Source of the DNA: DATGHS01 sp035307785
GTDB lineage: Bacteria > Planctomycetota > Planctomycetia > Gemmatales > Gemmataceae
Assembly: GCA_035307785.1 (NCBI GenBank)
Contig: DATGHS010000220.1
Coordinates: forward strand, 1 to 23,982
Reading direction: 5' to 3'
DNA length: 23,982 nucleotides
Shown here piece after piece: positions 14,567 to 22,939 of this stretch. The position numbers and the translations under genes were made by a program. Position 1 is the stretch's first letter; every line of letters begins with the position of its first letter. Under the pieces are notes generated by a model that saw nothing but the letters and a program-made list of their open reading frames with translations, was not told where the DNA came from and did no database searches.

Positions 14567-15484
14567 TTGTCGGAGTCGTTTGCCGAGCATTTGCGGGGCG
14601 TGCGACAACAAGTGGAAGACCACTTGCCAAGGATGCTTCGGCACGCCGAGGGTTGCCCAAAATCGCTGATGGAAGCGATGGCATATAGCCTCCTGGCCGC
14701 CGGCAAGCGTTTACGGCCAGTGCTCGTGATTTTTACTTGCCGGGCTTGTGGCGGAAGTATGGAACAGGCGCTGCCGGCCGCGTGTGCCGTGGAAATGGTG
14801 CATGCGTATAGCTTGGTGCATGATGACCTGCCGGCCATGGACGATGACGATCTCCGCCGTGGCCAGCCGACGGCCCACAAGATATTCGGCGAGGCGATGG
14901 CAATCCTGGCCGGGGATGCCTTGCTGACACTCGCCTTTCAGGTCCTGGCGAGCGAGTATCAGTCGGCGACTGCCGCGGCCTGTTGCCGGGAATTGGCGTT
15001 GCTGGCCGGGGCAGTTGGTATGGTCGGTGGGCAGGTAAATGATTTAACCTGGGAGGGGAAAATCCCAGGTCGTACCGATGGGGGGACGCTCGAAGACCTG
15101 GAGAAAACTCACGCAGGCAAAACCGGAGCGTTGTTTCGGGCCTGTGTGCGATTGGGCTTGTTAGCTGCCCAAGGAGAGGTGCCGGGCGGGCCGGACCTGG
15201 AGAAACGCCGGGAACTGGATGGCTACGCGGCTAGCCTCGGCCTCGCTTTTCAAATCACCGACGATCTGCTCGACGTGGAAGGCGATTCGAACATCACTGG
15301 AAAACGGGTGGGCAAGGACGCGACTTCTGGGAAGCTGACGTATCCGAGCTTGCTCGGTGTGGCCGAGAGCCGGCAGCGCTTGCAGCAATTGCAGCGCGAT
15401 GCCGAGGAGGCGCTAAAGCCGACTGGGCCATCGGCGAAACCGTTAATGGATCTGATGTCATTGATTTTGGAACGAAGCCGTTAG
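14567..15484 (+). CDS. ispA: Polyprenyl (farnesyl/geranylgeranyl) diphosphate synthase
   Basis: This 305-residue trans-prenyltransferase condenses isopentenyl diphosphate with allylic diphosphates to give C15 or C20 chains. The substrate motifs are present: GKRLRP, the first aspartate-rich motif DDLPAMDDDD (D86, D87, D92) and the second DDLLD (232-236), followed by GKRVGKDATSGKLTYP. The start is a TTG, not ATG: an in-frame TAG at 14546 closes the frame upstream, ggag lies nine bases before the TTG, and the first ATG would remove 22 residues that look like the normal N-terminal helix. The residues before the first motif (MVHAYSLVHDD) fit the short-chain, IspA-like class, but exact chain length cannot be told. 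It is followed by dxs after 11 bases. Confidence 0.93.
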   Translation: MSESFAEHLRGVRQQVEDHLPRMLRHAEGCPKSLMEAMAYSLLAAGKRLRPVLVIFTCRACGGSMEQALPAACAVEMVHAYSLVHDDLPAMDDDDLRRGQPTAHKIFGEAMAILAGDALLTLAFQVLASEYQSATAAACCRELALLAGAVGMVGGQVNDLTWEGKIPGRTDGGTLEDLEKTHAGKTGALFRACVRLGLLAAQGEVPGGPDLEKRRELDGYAASLGLAFQITDDLLDVEGDSNITGKRVGKDATSGKLTYPSLLGVAESRQRLQQLQRDAEEALKPTGPSAKPLMDLMSLILERSR

Positions 15485-15495
15485 GAGCCATCACG

Positions 15496-17400
15496 ATGAG
15501 CGAACTCCTGTCTCGAATGGATTCACCGGCCGCGTTGCAACAACTCACGGATGCGGAGTTGCAACAGCTTGCGCAGGAAATGCGCGATGAACTCGTGCGT
15601 GTATTGAAGATTCGCCCGGCGCATTTTGCCAGCAATTTAGGTGTGGTCGAACTATGCTTGGCCTTGCACCTGAGCTTCGATTTTACCAAGGACCGTCTGA
15701 TCTGGGACACCGGGCACCAAATCTATCCCCACAAGCTAATCACCGGTCGTTACCCGCGCTTCGATAGCATGCGCACGAAAGGCGGCCTCATGGGCTATCC
15801 CAATCCAGAAGAGAGCCCGTACGACTTGTTCATGACCGGCCACGCTGGGTGCAGCGTTTCCTGCTGCCTCGGTTTGAAGACGGCCGATGATTTGCTCGGC
15901 AAGCGCGATCGCCGCAGCGTTGCCGTTGTCGGCGACGGGGCGATGGTCTCAGGCATCGTGTTCGAAGCGCTGAACAATGCCGGGGCGTTACAAAAGGATC
16001 TGTTGGTCATTTTAAATGACAACAAGATGTCGATTTGCCCGCGCGTGGGTGCCCTCGCCGCCTATCTCGATCGTTGCCGCATGTCGGGCACGTATACGAA
16101 GGCCAAACACTGGCTCTCGGGGGCGCTTCCCAACATTCCGCTTTTCGGTACGGCCACGCACCGCGCACTCGAACGCGCTCGCGATAGCCTGAAGGCGATC
16201 CTGAAAGACGGCATGCTGTTCGAGGAACTCGGTTTCCGTTATTACGGCCCGGTAAACGGCCACGACTTGCCGTCGCTGCGGCGAACGCTGCACGATGTCA
16301 AGCAGATTCAGGGGCCGGTACTCCTGCACGTGCTAACCGAGAAAGGACACGGGGTTCCCCAAGCTTGCCAAGATCCGGTAAAGTACCACACGCCGCCGGT
16401 ATTTGAAAACGTGGGGCCGGACCGGAACATCATCTCCCTGCGTGCCGGCGGAAGCAAGGCATATACCGACGCCATTAGCAATACGATTGCTCAGGTGATG
16501 TCCAACGATCCGCGCGTGACGGTCACGACGGCCGGGATGTGCCAGGGCAACAAGCTCGAAAAAGTGCGCGAGCAGTTCCCGGGCCGCTTTTTTGACGTGG
16601 GCATTTGCGAGTCGCATGCCGTCGCCTTTGCAGCCGGCCAGGCGAAAGCGGGCATTCGACCAATCGTGGACGTCTATTCCACCTTCCTGCAACGGACGTT
16701 CGACCAAATCTTTCAGGAAGTGGCGCTGCAGAATTTGCCGGTCGTGTTCACGCTGGACCGAGCCGGACTGACGGGGCCTGATGGCCCGACGCACCACGGC
16801 TGCTTCGATATTACGTATCTGCGGCTTTTCCCGAACATGGTCGTCATGGCGCCCGGTGATGAACTCGATGCGGGGCCCATGCTGAAGTTCGCACTCACGT
16901 TAGATCAGCCGGCCTCGCTGCGTTATCCCAAGGCCAATCTCGAAAAGGTCGAGCGTCAATTGCAGCCGTTGGAGCTGGGCAAGGCGGAAGTTCACAGTTG
17001 GGGCAACGACGTGATGTTGGTCGCATTCGGCTCGCTTTTCCCGAATTGCATAAGAGCGGCGCAGAAATTGCGCGACGATGGCTACGAGGCTGGCGTAATC
17101 AACGCTCGCTTCGCCAAGCCGCTCGACCGCGAGACGATTTGCCGCGCGATCGAATCGGCCACGTTGGTGCTGACGGTGGAAGAAGGTACCCTAGAGGGCG
17201 GCTTCGGTAGTGCCGTGCTGGAAGCGGCGAATTCCGTGGGGCTGGACACACGCGGCATTGCACGGCTCGGCATACCTGACCGCTTTATTGAGCATGCGGA
17301 GCGGAGCGAATTGCTGGCCGATCTTGAACTGGATGTGAACGGCCTTTGTCGGGCCGTCCGTTCGCGTCTGGGCGCCCGGGAAAAGGTCCAGGCCGGTTGA
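15496..17400 (+). CDS. dxs: 1-deoxy-D-xylulose-5-phosphate synthase
   Basis: This 634-residue thiamine-diphosphate enzyme joins pyruvate and glyceraldehyde-3-phosphate in the first step of the MEP isoprenoid pathway; it is cytoplasmic. Visible features: the active-site histidine H43 in AHFASNLG, TGHQIYPHKLITGR, the cofactor motif GDGA (146-149) to NDNK (174-177), EKGHGVPQA, the glutamate E372 that activates the cofactor (in GICESHAVAFAAG), and DRAGLTGPDGPTHHG. Several positions differ from E. coli-type Dxs: the loop usually GHSSTSIS is GHAGCSVS and AEQHAV is CESHAV. Length is normal. A ribosome binding site, taggag, precedes the ATG. Its place between ispA and nadK matches the well-known xseB-ispA-dxs arrangement. 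Confidence 0.95.
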   Translation: MSELLSRMDSPAALQQLTDAELQQLAQEMRDELVRVLKIRPAHFASNLGVVELCLALHLSFDFTKDRLIWDTGHQIYPHKLITGRYPRFDSMRTKGGLMGYPNPEESPYDLFMTGHAGCSVSCCLGLKTADDLLGKRDRRSVAVVGDGAMVSGIVFEALNNAGALQKDLLVILNDNKMSICPRVGALAAYLDRCRMSGTYTKAKHWLSGALPNIPLFGTATHRALERARDSLKAILKDGMLFEELGFRYYGPVNGHDLPSLRRTLHDVKQIQGPVLLHVLTEKGHGVPQACQDPVKYHTPPVFENVGPDRNIISLRAGGSKAYTDAISNTIAQVMSNDPRVTVTTAGMCQGNKLEKVREQFPGRFFDVGICESHAVAFAAGQAKAGIRPIVDVYSTFLQRTFDQIFQEVALQNLPVVFTLDRAGLTGPDGPTHHGCFDITYLRLFPNMVVMAPGDELDAGPMLKFALTLDQPASLRYPKANLEKVERQLQPLELGKAEVHSWGNDVMLVAFGSLFPNCIRAAQKLRDDGYEAGVINARFAKPLDRETICRAIESATLVLTVEEGTLEGGFGSAVLEAANSVGLDTRGIARLGIPDRFIEHAERSELLADLELDVNGLCRAVRSRLGAREKVQAG

Positions 17401-17418
17401 CTGTGGGAGAGCGATCGC

Positions 17419-18267
17419 ATGCGTTTCTTCGTATTGGGCAATGCCGAACGACCCAATGTGCGCGAGGAAACGGATCGGCTTCTACCGCTATTTCGGAAAT
17501 ACGGCGAAATCGTTCTCGTGGATTTTGTCCAAAAGGAAGACCTCTCACGGCACCATGCCGATGTCGCGCTGGTGCTGGGCGGCGACGGCGCCATTCTTCG
17601 GGCTGCCCGGCAAATGTGCCGCAAGCAAATCCCGGTGCTCGGTATCAATCTCGGTAAGCTTGGCTTTCTAGCCGATCTTTCCCCTGAGCAGGTCGAAGTA
17701 GCGCTGCCGCAGGTCGCTGCCGGAAATTATCGGATTACTTCTCACCTCATGTTCGAATGCATCTGGAAGTCGGCCACGGGCAGTCGCGGGTTCATCGGCC
17801 TCAACGACGTTGTAATCCATACCGGCCCCCCGTTCCACATGATCGACATGGACATGGCCATTGCTGGCGAAACCGTCTCGCTCATTCGCGGCGATGGCGT
17901 CATCGTCAGTACGCCGGTGGGGTCTACCGCACACGGCCTATCGGCCGGCGGGCCTATTCTGGGCCAAGAACTACGCGCCTTTGTTGTCACGCCGATTTGC
18001 CCGCACGCTCTTACTAGTCGGACGGTGGTCGATGCCGCCGACAAGGAATATTCCTTTATTGTTTGTAGAGCCACCAGTGCCTGGCTGATTATCGACGGGC
18101 AAGACCGGCTGGAGCTGAAGGAAGGCGACCAGGTAACAATCCGGCAGGCGCCGGTTTCCTTCGAGTTGGTGAAGGTCCCGGGACACAGCTATTACCAGAC
18201 CCTCCAACAAAAGCTGCACTGGGGCACCATGCCGAATTATCGCTCTGGCGGCGAACCAAAGGCCTAG
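17419..18267 (+). CDS. nadK: NAD kinase
   Basis: This 282-residue enzyme phosphorylates NAD to NADP and so sets the NADPH pool, which the neighbouring isoprenoid pathway uses. The family motif GGDG is at residues 54-57, followed by LGINLGKLGFL, then GLNDVVIH (the NE/D substrate motif), and the glycine-rich STPVGSTAHGLSAGGPI. C-terminal strands include TSRTVVDA and LIIDGQDRLEL. The length is standard. A ribosome binding site (gggag) lies upstream of the ATG and the gene begins 18 bases after the dxs stop, so it very likely belongs to the same transcript. The tail beyond about residue 260 (YQTLQQKLHWG) is typical of NadK C-termini. Confidence 0.95.
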   Translation: MRFFVLGNAERPNVREETDRLLPLFRKYGEIVLVDFVQKEDLSRHHADVALVLGGDGAILRAARQMCRKQIPVLGINLGKLGFLADLSPEQVEVALPQVAAGNYRITSHLMFECIWKSATGSRGFIGLNDVVIHTGPPFHMIDMDMAIAGETVSLIRGDGVIVSTPVGSTAHGLSAGGPILGQELRAFVVTPICPHALTSRTVVDAADKEYSFIVCRATSAWLIIDGQDRLELKEGDQVTIRQAPVSFELVKVPGHSYYQTLQQKLHWGTMPNYRSGGEPKA

Positions 18268-18294
18268 CAATGGCGTAGGGGTAGTAATTGATTG

Positions 18295-18354
18295 GTAGCG
18301 GAATTCGCCAGAATTCCGCTTGTGGACTTATGGAATTCTGGCGAATTCCGCTAC
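18295..18354. repeat. Intergenic palindrome, family D copy 2
   Basis: A perfect 23-bp stem, arms 18295-18317 and 18332-18354, with a 14-base loop. Each arm starts with gtagcggaattcg and contains two gaattc cores. The related copy is at 5463-5523. It lies 28 bases after the nadK stop and about 55 bases before the next start, and has no T-tract. Confidence 0.85.
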
Positions 18355-18410
18355 ACCGACACGACAACTAACCGCGATAGACCACAAGATTTTTTGGCAG
18401 CGACTCGCGC

Positions 18411-19640
18411 ATGGGATCATTCGTCAACCTCTTCGTTCCGTCACTATTACTCGTGCTGGTGCAACTGCTGGCGGCGCTGCCCTGGATTTGGGCGCTGCTT
18501 TCTCAGCGGGTCAAGTTACAGATGCGCCAGGCGTCCAATTGGGCGATGGCCGGCGCGCTGTTGCTGTTGGTCACGCTCACGGTCAATTTCTTTCTGTGGT
18601 TCGAGCAAGGTGCTGCCTCGCTGGATCTGGTTGGCCGGGGCTATGCCGCGGCGCTTCACTTTCAGCTTATCTTGGACGCCTTTGTCCTCTTCTTTGCCCT
18701 GCTGACCTTGGTTTGGCCAAAGGGCGGAGCGGTGGCATTGGCTGCATTCCGTGAAGGCATCCGGCAGCCCATGTTCTGGATCATTGCGATGGGGGCAGGC
18801 ATCATCCTCGTGGTCGGTATGGTGGTGCCGTACTTCACGTTCGGCGACGATTTCAAGCTCTATAAGCAGATTTGCTTTGACGCGGCGATGGCCAGCGCGC
18901 TTCTCTTCGGCGTCTTGGCAGCCAGCATGTCGATCTACGACGAGATCGAAGGCCGCACCGCCGTAACGCTGATGAGCAAGCCCGTGACGCGCCGGCAGTT
19001 CTTGCTGGGCAAATACCTCGGCATCCTGCTGGCGGCGTGGGCACTCATGCAGTTGATTGGCTGGTTCAGCAATGGCTTCATGATGGCTCAGCCGCGTTGG
19101 AATCCGCTGGATGAAGTGTCCGATCCCATGGTCGAGCAGACGCAACAACTGATTGGTCAGCGGTTGACGAAGTTCGGCACCGGCGACATGGCCGTCTTTC
19201 TGAAAGGCGTCTCAATTTGGTTGGGAGATGCAATCGCCAACACGCTGGGTCTGGCGCTCAGTTTTGGCAAGGTCATGGTCTTGCTGGCGGTAGCCTCGAC
19301 ACTCGCCACGCGCTTGCCCATGGTCGCCAACGTGTTGATCACGTTGGTTGTTTTTCTCCTGGGCCACCTGGCGCCGGTGCTAAGAAGCGTGGCCGATGAA
19401 TTGAATCGGCAAAACCGAAATACGGCTCTCGACCTGGTTAGCTTTCTAACGCGACTATTTGAAACCCTACTCCCTTCACTCGATTCCTTTAGCATGGGGC
19501 CGGCCATTATTCGCGACACGCCGATCGATATCATCGATTTCGCGTATTACACCGGTTCGGTGCTGGTGTATTCAATCCTGTACACATCCATTGCCCTGTT
19601 GTTTGGCCTGATCCTATTCGAAGATCGCGATTTGGCCTGA
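18411..19640 (+). CDS. ABC-2 type permease
   Basis: This 409-residue integral membrane protein has about nine hydrophobic segments (roughly residues 5-30, 43-63, 78-100, 122-143, 157-175, 200-222, 280-300, 305-325 and 380-402). The segment DEIEGRTAVTLMSKPVTRRQ then FLLGKYLGI is the conserved ABC-2 signature, where a charged coupling helix follows the second helix of the domain and contacts an ATPase. No ATPase gene is adjacent; the partner may be encoded elsewhere or, less likely, be the following exporter-like gene. There is a long N-terminal part before the signature (about 170 residues, four helices). Ribosome binding site weak, so a slightly later start is possible. Substrate unknown. Confidence 0.75.
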   Translation: MGSFVNLFVPSLLLVLVQLLAALPWIWALLSQRVKLQMRQASNWAMAGALLLLVTLTVNFFLWFEQGAASLDLVGRGYAAALHFQLILDAFVLFFALLTLVWPKGGAVALAAFREGIRQPMFWIIAMGAGIILVVGMVVPYFTFGDDFKLYKQICFDAAMASALLFGVLAASMSIYDEIEGRTAVTLMSKPVTRRQFLLGKYLGILLAAWALMQLIGWFSNGFMMAQPRWNPLDEVSDPMVEQTQQLIGQRLTKFGTGDMAVFLKGVSIWLGDAIANTLGLALSFGKVMVLLAVASTLATRLPMVANVLITLVVFLLGHLAPVLRSVADELNRQNRNTALDLVSFLTRLFETLLPSLDSFSMGPAIIRDTPIDIIDFAYYTGSVLVYSILYTSIALLFGLILFEDRDLA

Positions 19641-19842
19641 TTTTCCGGCGATAACCTCTTAGAAGCCAGCCTCCCCTCCAAAACTGGGGATGCGGAATCC
19701 CTCGCCCATCCGTTAGAATTATTGCTGGACGTTTATTGTACCTTTCGCAGGATCGCGGCTTGGCCCCCAGCTTGTCGATAGCCGGCAGCAAAAGCGACCG
19801 AATTGGTGCGGTCGCCGGTATGAAACAGGCCGGGGAGTTTCC

Positions 19843-22035
19843 ATGTCCTCCCAACCCAAGAGGTCTACCGTGGAACGCTCCGCTTTTTCCCGCGCCTGGG
19901 AATACGTTGGTTATGCTCCGGCCGCCAAATGGACGGCCACGATTGCTGCCGCTGCCACGGGATTCGTTTACGTAGCCCTGCTCGTTGTATTATTCCTGTT
20001 CGCGGACCTCATTATTTCCCGGGGCCAATTCCCCGAACACTCCGAACTTACGGATTCCGAGCGCCAGCAGTTTAAAGACGAGTGGCGCGCCATGGTTCCA
20101 GAGAGCCGATTGCAGGCCGTGCGCGATTTCGGCGCGACGCGCGACGACACCGACCAAGCAATCCTCGCTTCCACGGCGGATCGCGACTGGAACACGCCGG
20201 GCGCCACGTCGAAGCGATGGAAAGCGTACATCGGCCAATGGTTGCAAGCGCACATCGGACAAAATGCGGCGGACTATTATCGCGATCAAGAGATTGGAGA
20301 AGGCACTGAACCTCGGCCGGGCAAAGCCCAGCTGGGCTTCCTGAGCCTGGGCTTTCGCAACCGGCATCACTTCGCCAGAGGCGCGCTGGCCTGGCTTGCC
20401 CGGCATAATTCGTGGATGTGGCGACCCACGCCGGCAGGACGCACAAACATTCCTTACCTCACCGGCTTGTTTGCTTTAACGGCCGTTCTAGCGCTTTGGC
20501 AGCTGGCGCTTGTTATCACCTCGAACCGAGCGGCGACCGTTGCCTGTCTGGAAGCGGTGACTCGTTTGCGCCGCCTCCTGTATCATCATTCATACCGATT
20601 GGGGTCGCTCGTCTTCAAATCCACGGGCACGAACGAAGCGATTAGCATGTTTACGCGGCACGTGGAAGCGGTTCATGACGGCTACTTCGTACGGCTCGCC
20701 AGTGTAGTGCGCGAGCCGGTGAAATTCGTCTTGCTGGTCGCGCTGGTTCTCGCGATTCACGTTTGGCTTGGATTGGCATTTGTGTTTGCGGCGCTCTTTG
20801 TGTGGTTGTTGGCCCTGCAACTCGCCCGGCCCATTTTTCGGCGCGGCCGGTTGGGCGCGCGTCGGGCCGCCAACCAACTCGTTCTGCTACAAGAGAGCAT
20901 CCGCATGATGCGGCTGGCGAAGAGTTATCTTATGGAATTGTTCAACCAGCAACGGGTCGAGCGACAACTGTCAGAGTATTCCAAGGGTCAGTCGTGGCGG
21001 TCGTGGAGCGAGAGCTTCGCGGTGCCGCTCGTAACCTTCCTCGCCACCATTGCCGGAGCGGCGCTGCTGCTGGTATCCGGCTGGTTGGTATTGAACGACG
21101 ATCTGAACGTGGCCGGGCTGGTGGTTCTCGCAGTGGCATTGGCCAGCATGTATTTGCCGCTATTGAATTGGCTCCGGCAAAGGCGCATTCTGGCGCGAGC
21201 CAATGACTCCGCCGTGGCCTTGTTCGACTTTTTGGACCGGCGTGGCGAAGTGGGCCAAGTGGTGGGGGCGGAATTCCTAAAAGCGATCTCGCGGCAATTG
21301 GAATTCCACGAGGTGAGCCTGCGCGAGCCGGGCACCGGACGAATGTTGTTGGACAATCTCAACCTGGTGATACCGGCGGGCCAGCGCGTGGCGATCATCG
21401 GTACGGAGCCGGCGGAAAAGCATGCGCTGGTTTCGTTGATTCCGCGCTTTCTCGATCCGACTTCCGGCGAGATCCGCATCGACGGCAAAAATATCCGCTG
21501 GGTGACGCTGGATTCGCTCCGCAACCAGGTGGCGCTGGTGATGCAGCGGGAGATGATCTTTAACGACACGGTGGCCAATAACATTGGCTGCGGCGACCCA
21601 AGCTTTTCGATTCCACAGATTATTGAAGCAGCGAAGCTAGTGCATGCACACAACTTCATTCAAAAGCTGCCGCATGGGTACGAGTCGGTCATCGGTGAAA
21701 TGGGTTACGGATTGAAACCCGGGGATCAATTCCGCATCGCGCTAGCCCGAGCCGTACTGCGCGACCCGTCAATCCTCGTCATCGAAGAACCGGAGGACAA
21801 ACTCGACGAAGACACGCGGCAAATCCTCGACGATGTGTACAGCCGGATTTTGCCAGATCGTACCGTGATTTTCCTTCCGCACCGGCTCTCGACGCTGGAA
21901 TTGTGCGAACGCGTGGTGTTGATCCATAAAGGTCGCGTGGAAGTGGATGGCGAACACACCCAGCTAATCGACACGCACGACTTGTATCGGCACTTGCATT
22001 ATCTGGAATACAATATGCTCGCGGAGCATATGTAA
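19843..22035 (+). CDS. Fused ABC exporter with a degenerate nucleotide-binding domain
   Basis: This 730-residue protein has the layout of an ABC half-exporter: membrane helix at about 30-58, a soluble insert of about 140 residues, helices at about 203-224, 289-330 (two) and 394-445 (two), then the ATPase domain from about 480. The ATPase domain is altered. Walker A, normally GxxGxGKS/T, is GTEPAEKH (520-527); the signature is LKPGDQ (624-629) in place of LSGGQ; Walker B has E648 for the aspartate. The Q-loop Q568, the E649 next to Walker B and the switch H680 remain. The rest of the domain (LDPTSGEIRIDGKNIRWVTL, FIQKLPHGYESVIGEMGYG) is well conserved, so the gene is maintained, not decayed. 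Start from ggggag five bases upstream. Transport by a dead or non-classical ATPase is inference. Confidence 0.85.
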   Translation: MSSQPKRSTVERSAFSRAWEYVGYAPAAKWTATIAAAATGFVYVALLVVLFLFADLIISRGQFPEHSELTDSERQQFKDEWRAMVPESRLQAVRDFGATRDDTDQAILASTADRDWNTPGATSKRWKAYIGQWLQAHIGQNAADYYRDQEIGEGTEPRPGKAQLGFLSLGFRNRHHFARGALAWLARHNSWMWRPTPAGRTNIPYLTGLFALTAVLALWQLALVITSNRAATVACLEAVTRLRRLLYHHSYRLGSLVFKSTGTNEAISMFTRHVEAVHDGYFVRLASVVREPVKFVLLVALVLAIHVWLGLAFVFAALFVWLLALQLARPIFRRGRLGARRAANQLVLLQESIRMMRLAKSYLMELFNQQRVERQLSEYSKGQSWRSWSESFAVPLVTFLATIAGAALLLVSGWLVLNDDLNVAGLVVLAVALASMYLPLLNWLRQRRILARANDSAVALFDFLDRRGEVGQVVGAEFLKAISRQLEFHEVSLREPGTGRMLLDNLNLVIPAGQRVAIIGTEPAEKHALVSLIPRFLDPTSGEIRIDGKNIRWVTLDSLRNQVALVMQREMIFNDTVANNIGCGDPSFSIPQIIEAAKLVHAHNFIQKLPHGYESVIGEMGYGLKPGDQFRIALARAVLRDPSILVIEEPEDKLDEDTRQILDDVYSRILPDRTVIFLPHRLSTLELCERVVLIHKGRVEVDGEHTQLIDTHDLYRHLHYLEYNMLAEHM

Positions 22036-22039
22036 TCAG

Positions 22040-22089
22040 GAGCCCGCGGCGCAAAAGCAAGGGACATCCCTTGCTTGCGCTGCAGGCTC
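22040..22089. repeat. Intergenic palindrome, family C copy 2
   Basis: The hairpin has an outer stem gagcccgcggcgcaa/ttgcgctgcaggctc (one mismatch, one wobble) and a perfect inner stem gcaaggg/cccttgc (22057-22063 with 22068-22074) around loop acat. It begins a few bases after the exporter stop and matches the copy at 4210-4257 in design and sequence. Confidence 0.75.
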
Positions 22090-22111
22090 AAGTCAATTGG
22101 AAATTCATATC

Positions 22112-22939
22112 ATGCCTTGGGAGAAGGAACTCGAAGTCGCGTTGCAGGCCACAGAGGCGGCGGGCCGGCTGGTCATGGAACATTACGACCGGTTGGAGGC
22201 CGTACCGGACGCCCCGTCGGACATCAGCACGGAAGCGGATCGCGCTGCCCAAGAGCTAATCTTGCGGCACATTCTCGACGCCTTTCCTGCCGACCGGCTG
22301 TGTGCAGAAGAAAAGACGCCTACACTGGAAAAATCGCGCAGCACTTCTTCCCGACTCTGGATTGTGGACCCAATTGACGGCACCCGCGGCTTCGCTCGCA
22401 AAAACGGCGAATTCACGGTGATGGTGGGCTTTGTCAATAGCGGAAAGATGATGGCTGGCGTCGTATTGGAGCCGGCCATTTGGCGCGGCACCTTCGCGAC
22501 CAAGGAGGGCGGTTGCTGGCGCTACAGCGGAATGGGTGGCGAACGCAAGCGCTGCCAGGTGGGCAAGGCAATACAGCTATCCGAAGCCGGGCTAACGCAA
22601 AGCCGATCCAAGACCGCCCGCGAGAGCCCAGTGGTGAAAATAATGCACCCGGCGCGAATCCTCGAAACTTATTCTGCCGGCCTGAAGCTCGCTCAAGTGG
22701 CCAGCGGCGAAGCCGACATTTACGTGAACATCTATCCCGAATTCCACGACTGGGATATCTGCGCCGGCCACATCCTCGTCGAAGAAGCCGGCGGCAGAGT
22801 GACCACACTGGCCGGCGAACCCATCATCTATGGCAGCGAAGGTTTCAAGCAACGGGCCGGCATGCTGGCCAGCAACGGCGCGCTGCACGAAGCGGCCGTG
22901 CAGGCGCTGAAGGAAATGAAAACACGGCAGAAAACGTAA
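22112..22939 (+). CDS. Inositol monophosphatase/CysQ-family phosphatase
   Basis: This 275-residue magnesium-dependent phosphatase belongs to the inositol monophosphatase superfamily. Metal-binding residues known from the family are in place: E67 (CAEEK), D86 and D89 in DPIDGT (86-91), and D215 in HDWDICAGHILVEEAGG. The N-terminal ISTEAD motif is also typical. DPIDGTRGF followed by NGEFTVMVGF is closest to 3'(2'),5'-bisphosphate nucleotidases (CysQ/Hal2), which degrade the adenosine 3',5'-bisphosphate left from sulfate activation, but inositol or fructose bisphosphate is not excluded. I chose the ATG at 22112 over an in-frame TTG at 22097. The insert between residues 132 and 175 (GMGGERKRC and on) is variable. 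It follows the exporter-like gene by 76 bases, with a palindrome between. No sulfur genes lie beside it. Confidence 0.88.
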   Translation: MPWEKELEVALQATEAAGRLVMEHYDRLEAVPDAPSDISTEADRAAQELILRHILDAFPADRLCAEEKTPTLEKSRSTSSRLWIVDPIDGTRGFARKNGEFTVMVGFVNSGKMMAGVVLEPAIWRGTFATKEGGCWRYSGMGGERKRCQVGKAIQLSEAGLTQSRSKTARESPVVKIMHPARILETYSAGLKLAQVASGEADIYVNIYPEFHDWDICAGHILVEEAGGRVTTLAGEPIIYGSEGFKQRAGMLASNGALHEAAVQALKEMKTRQKT

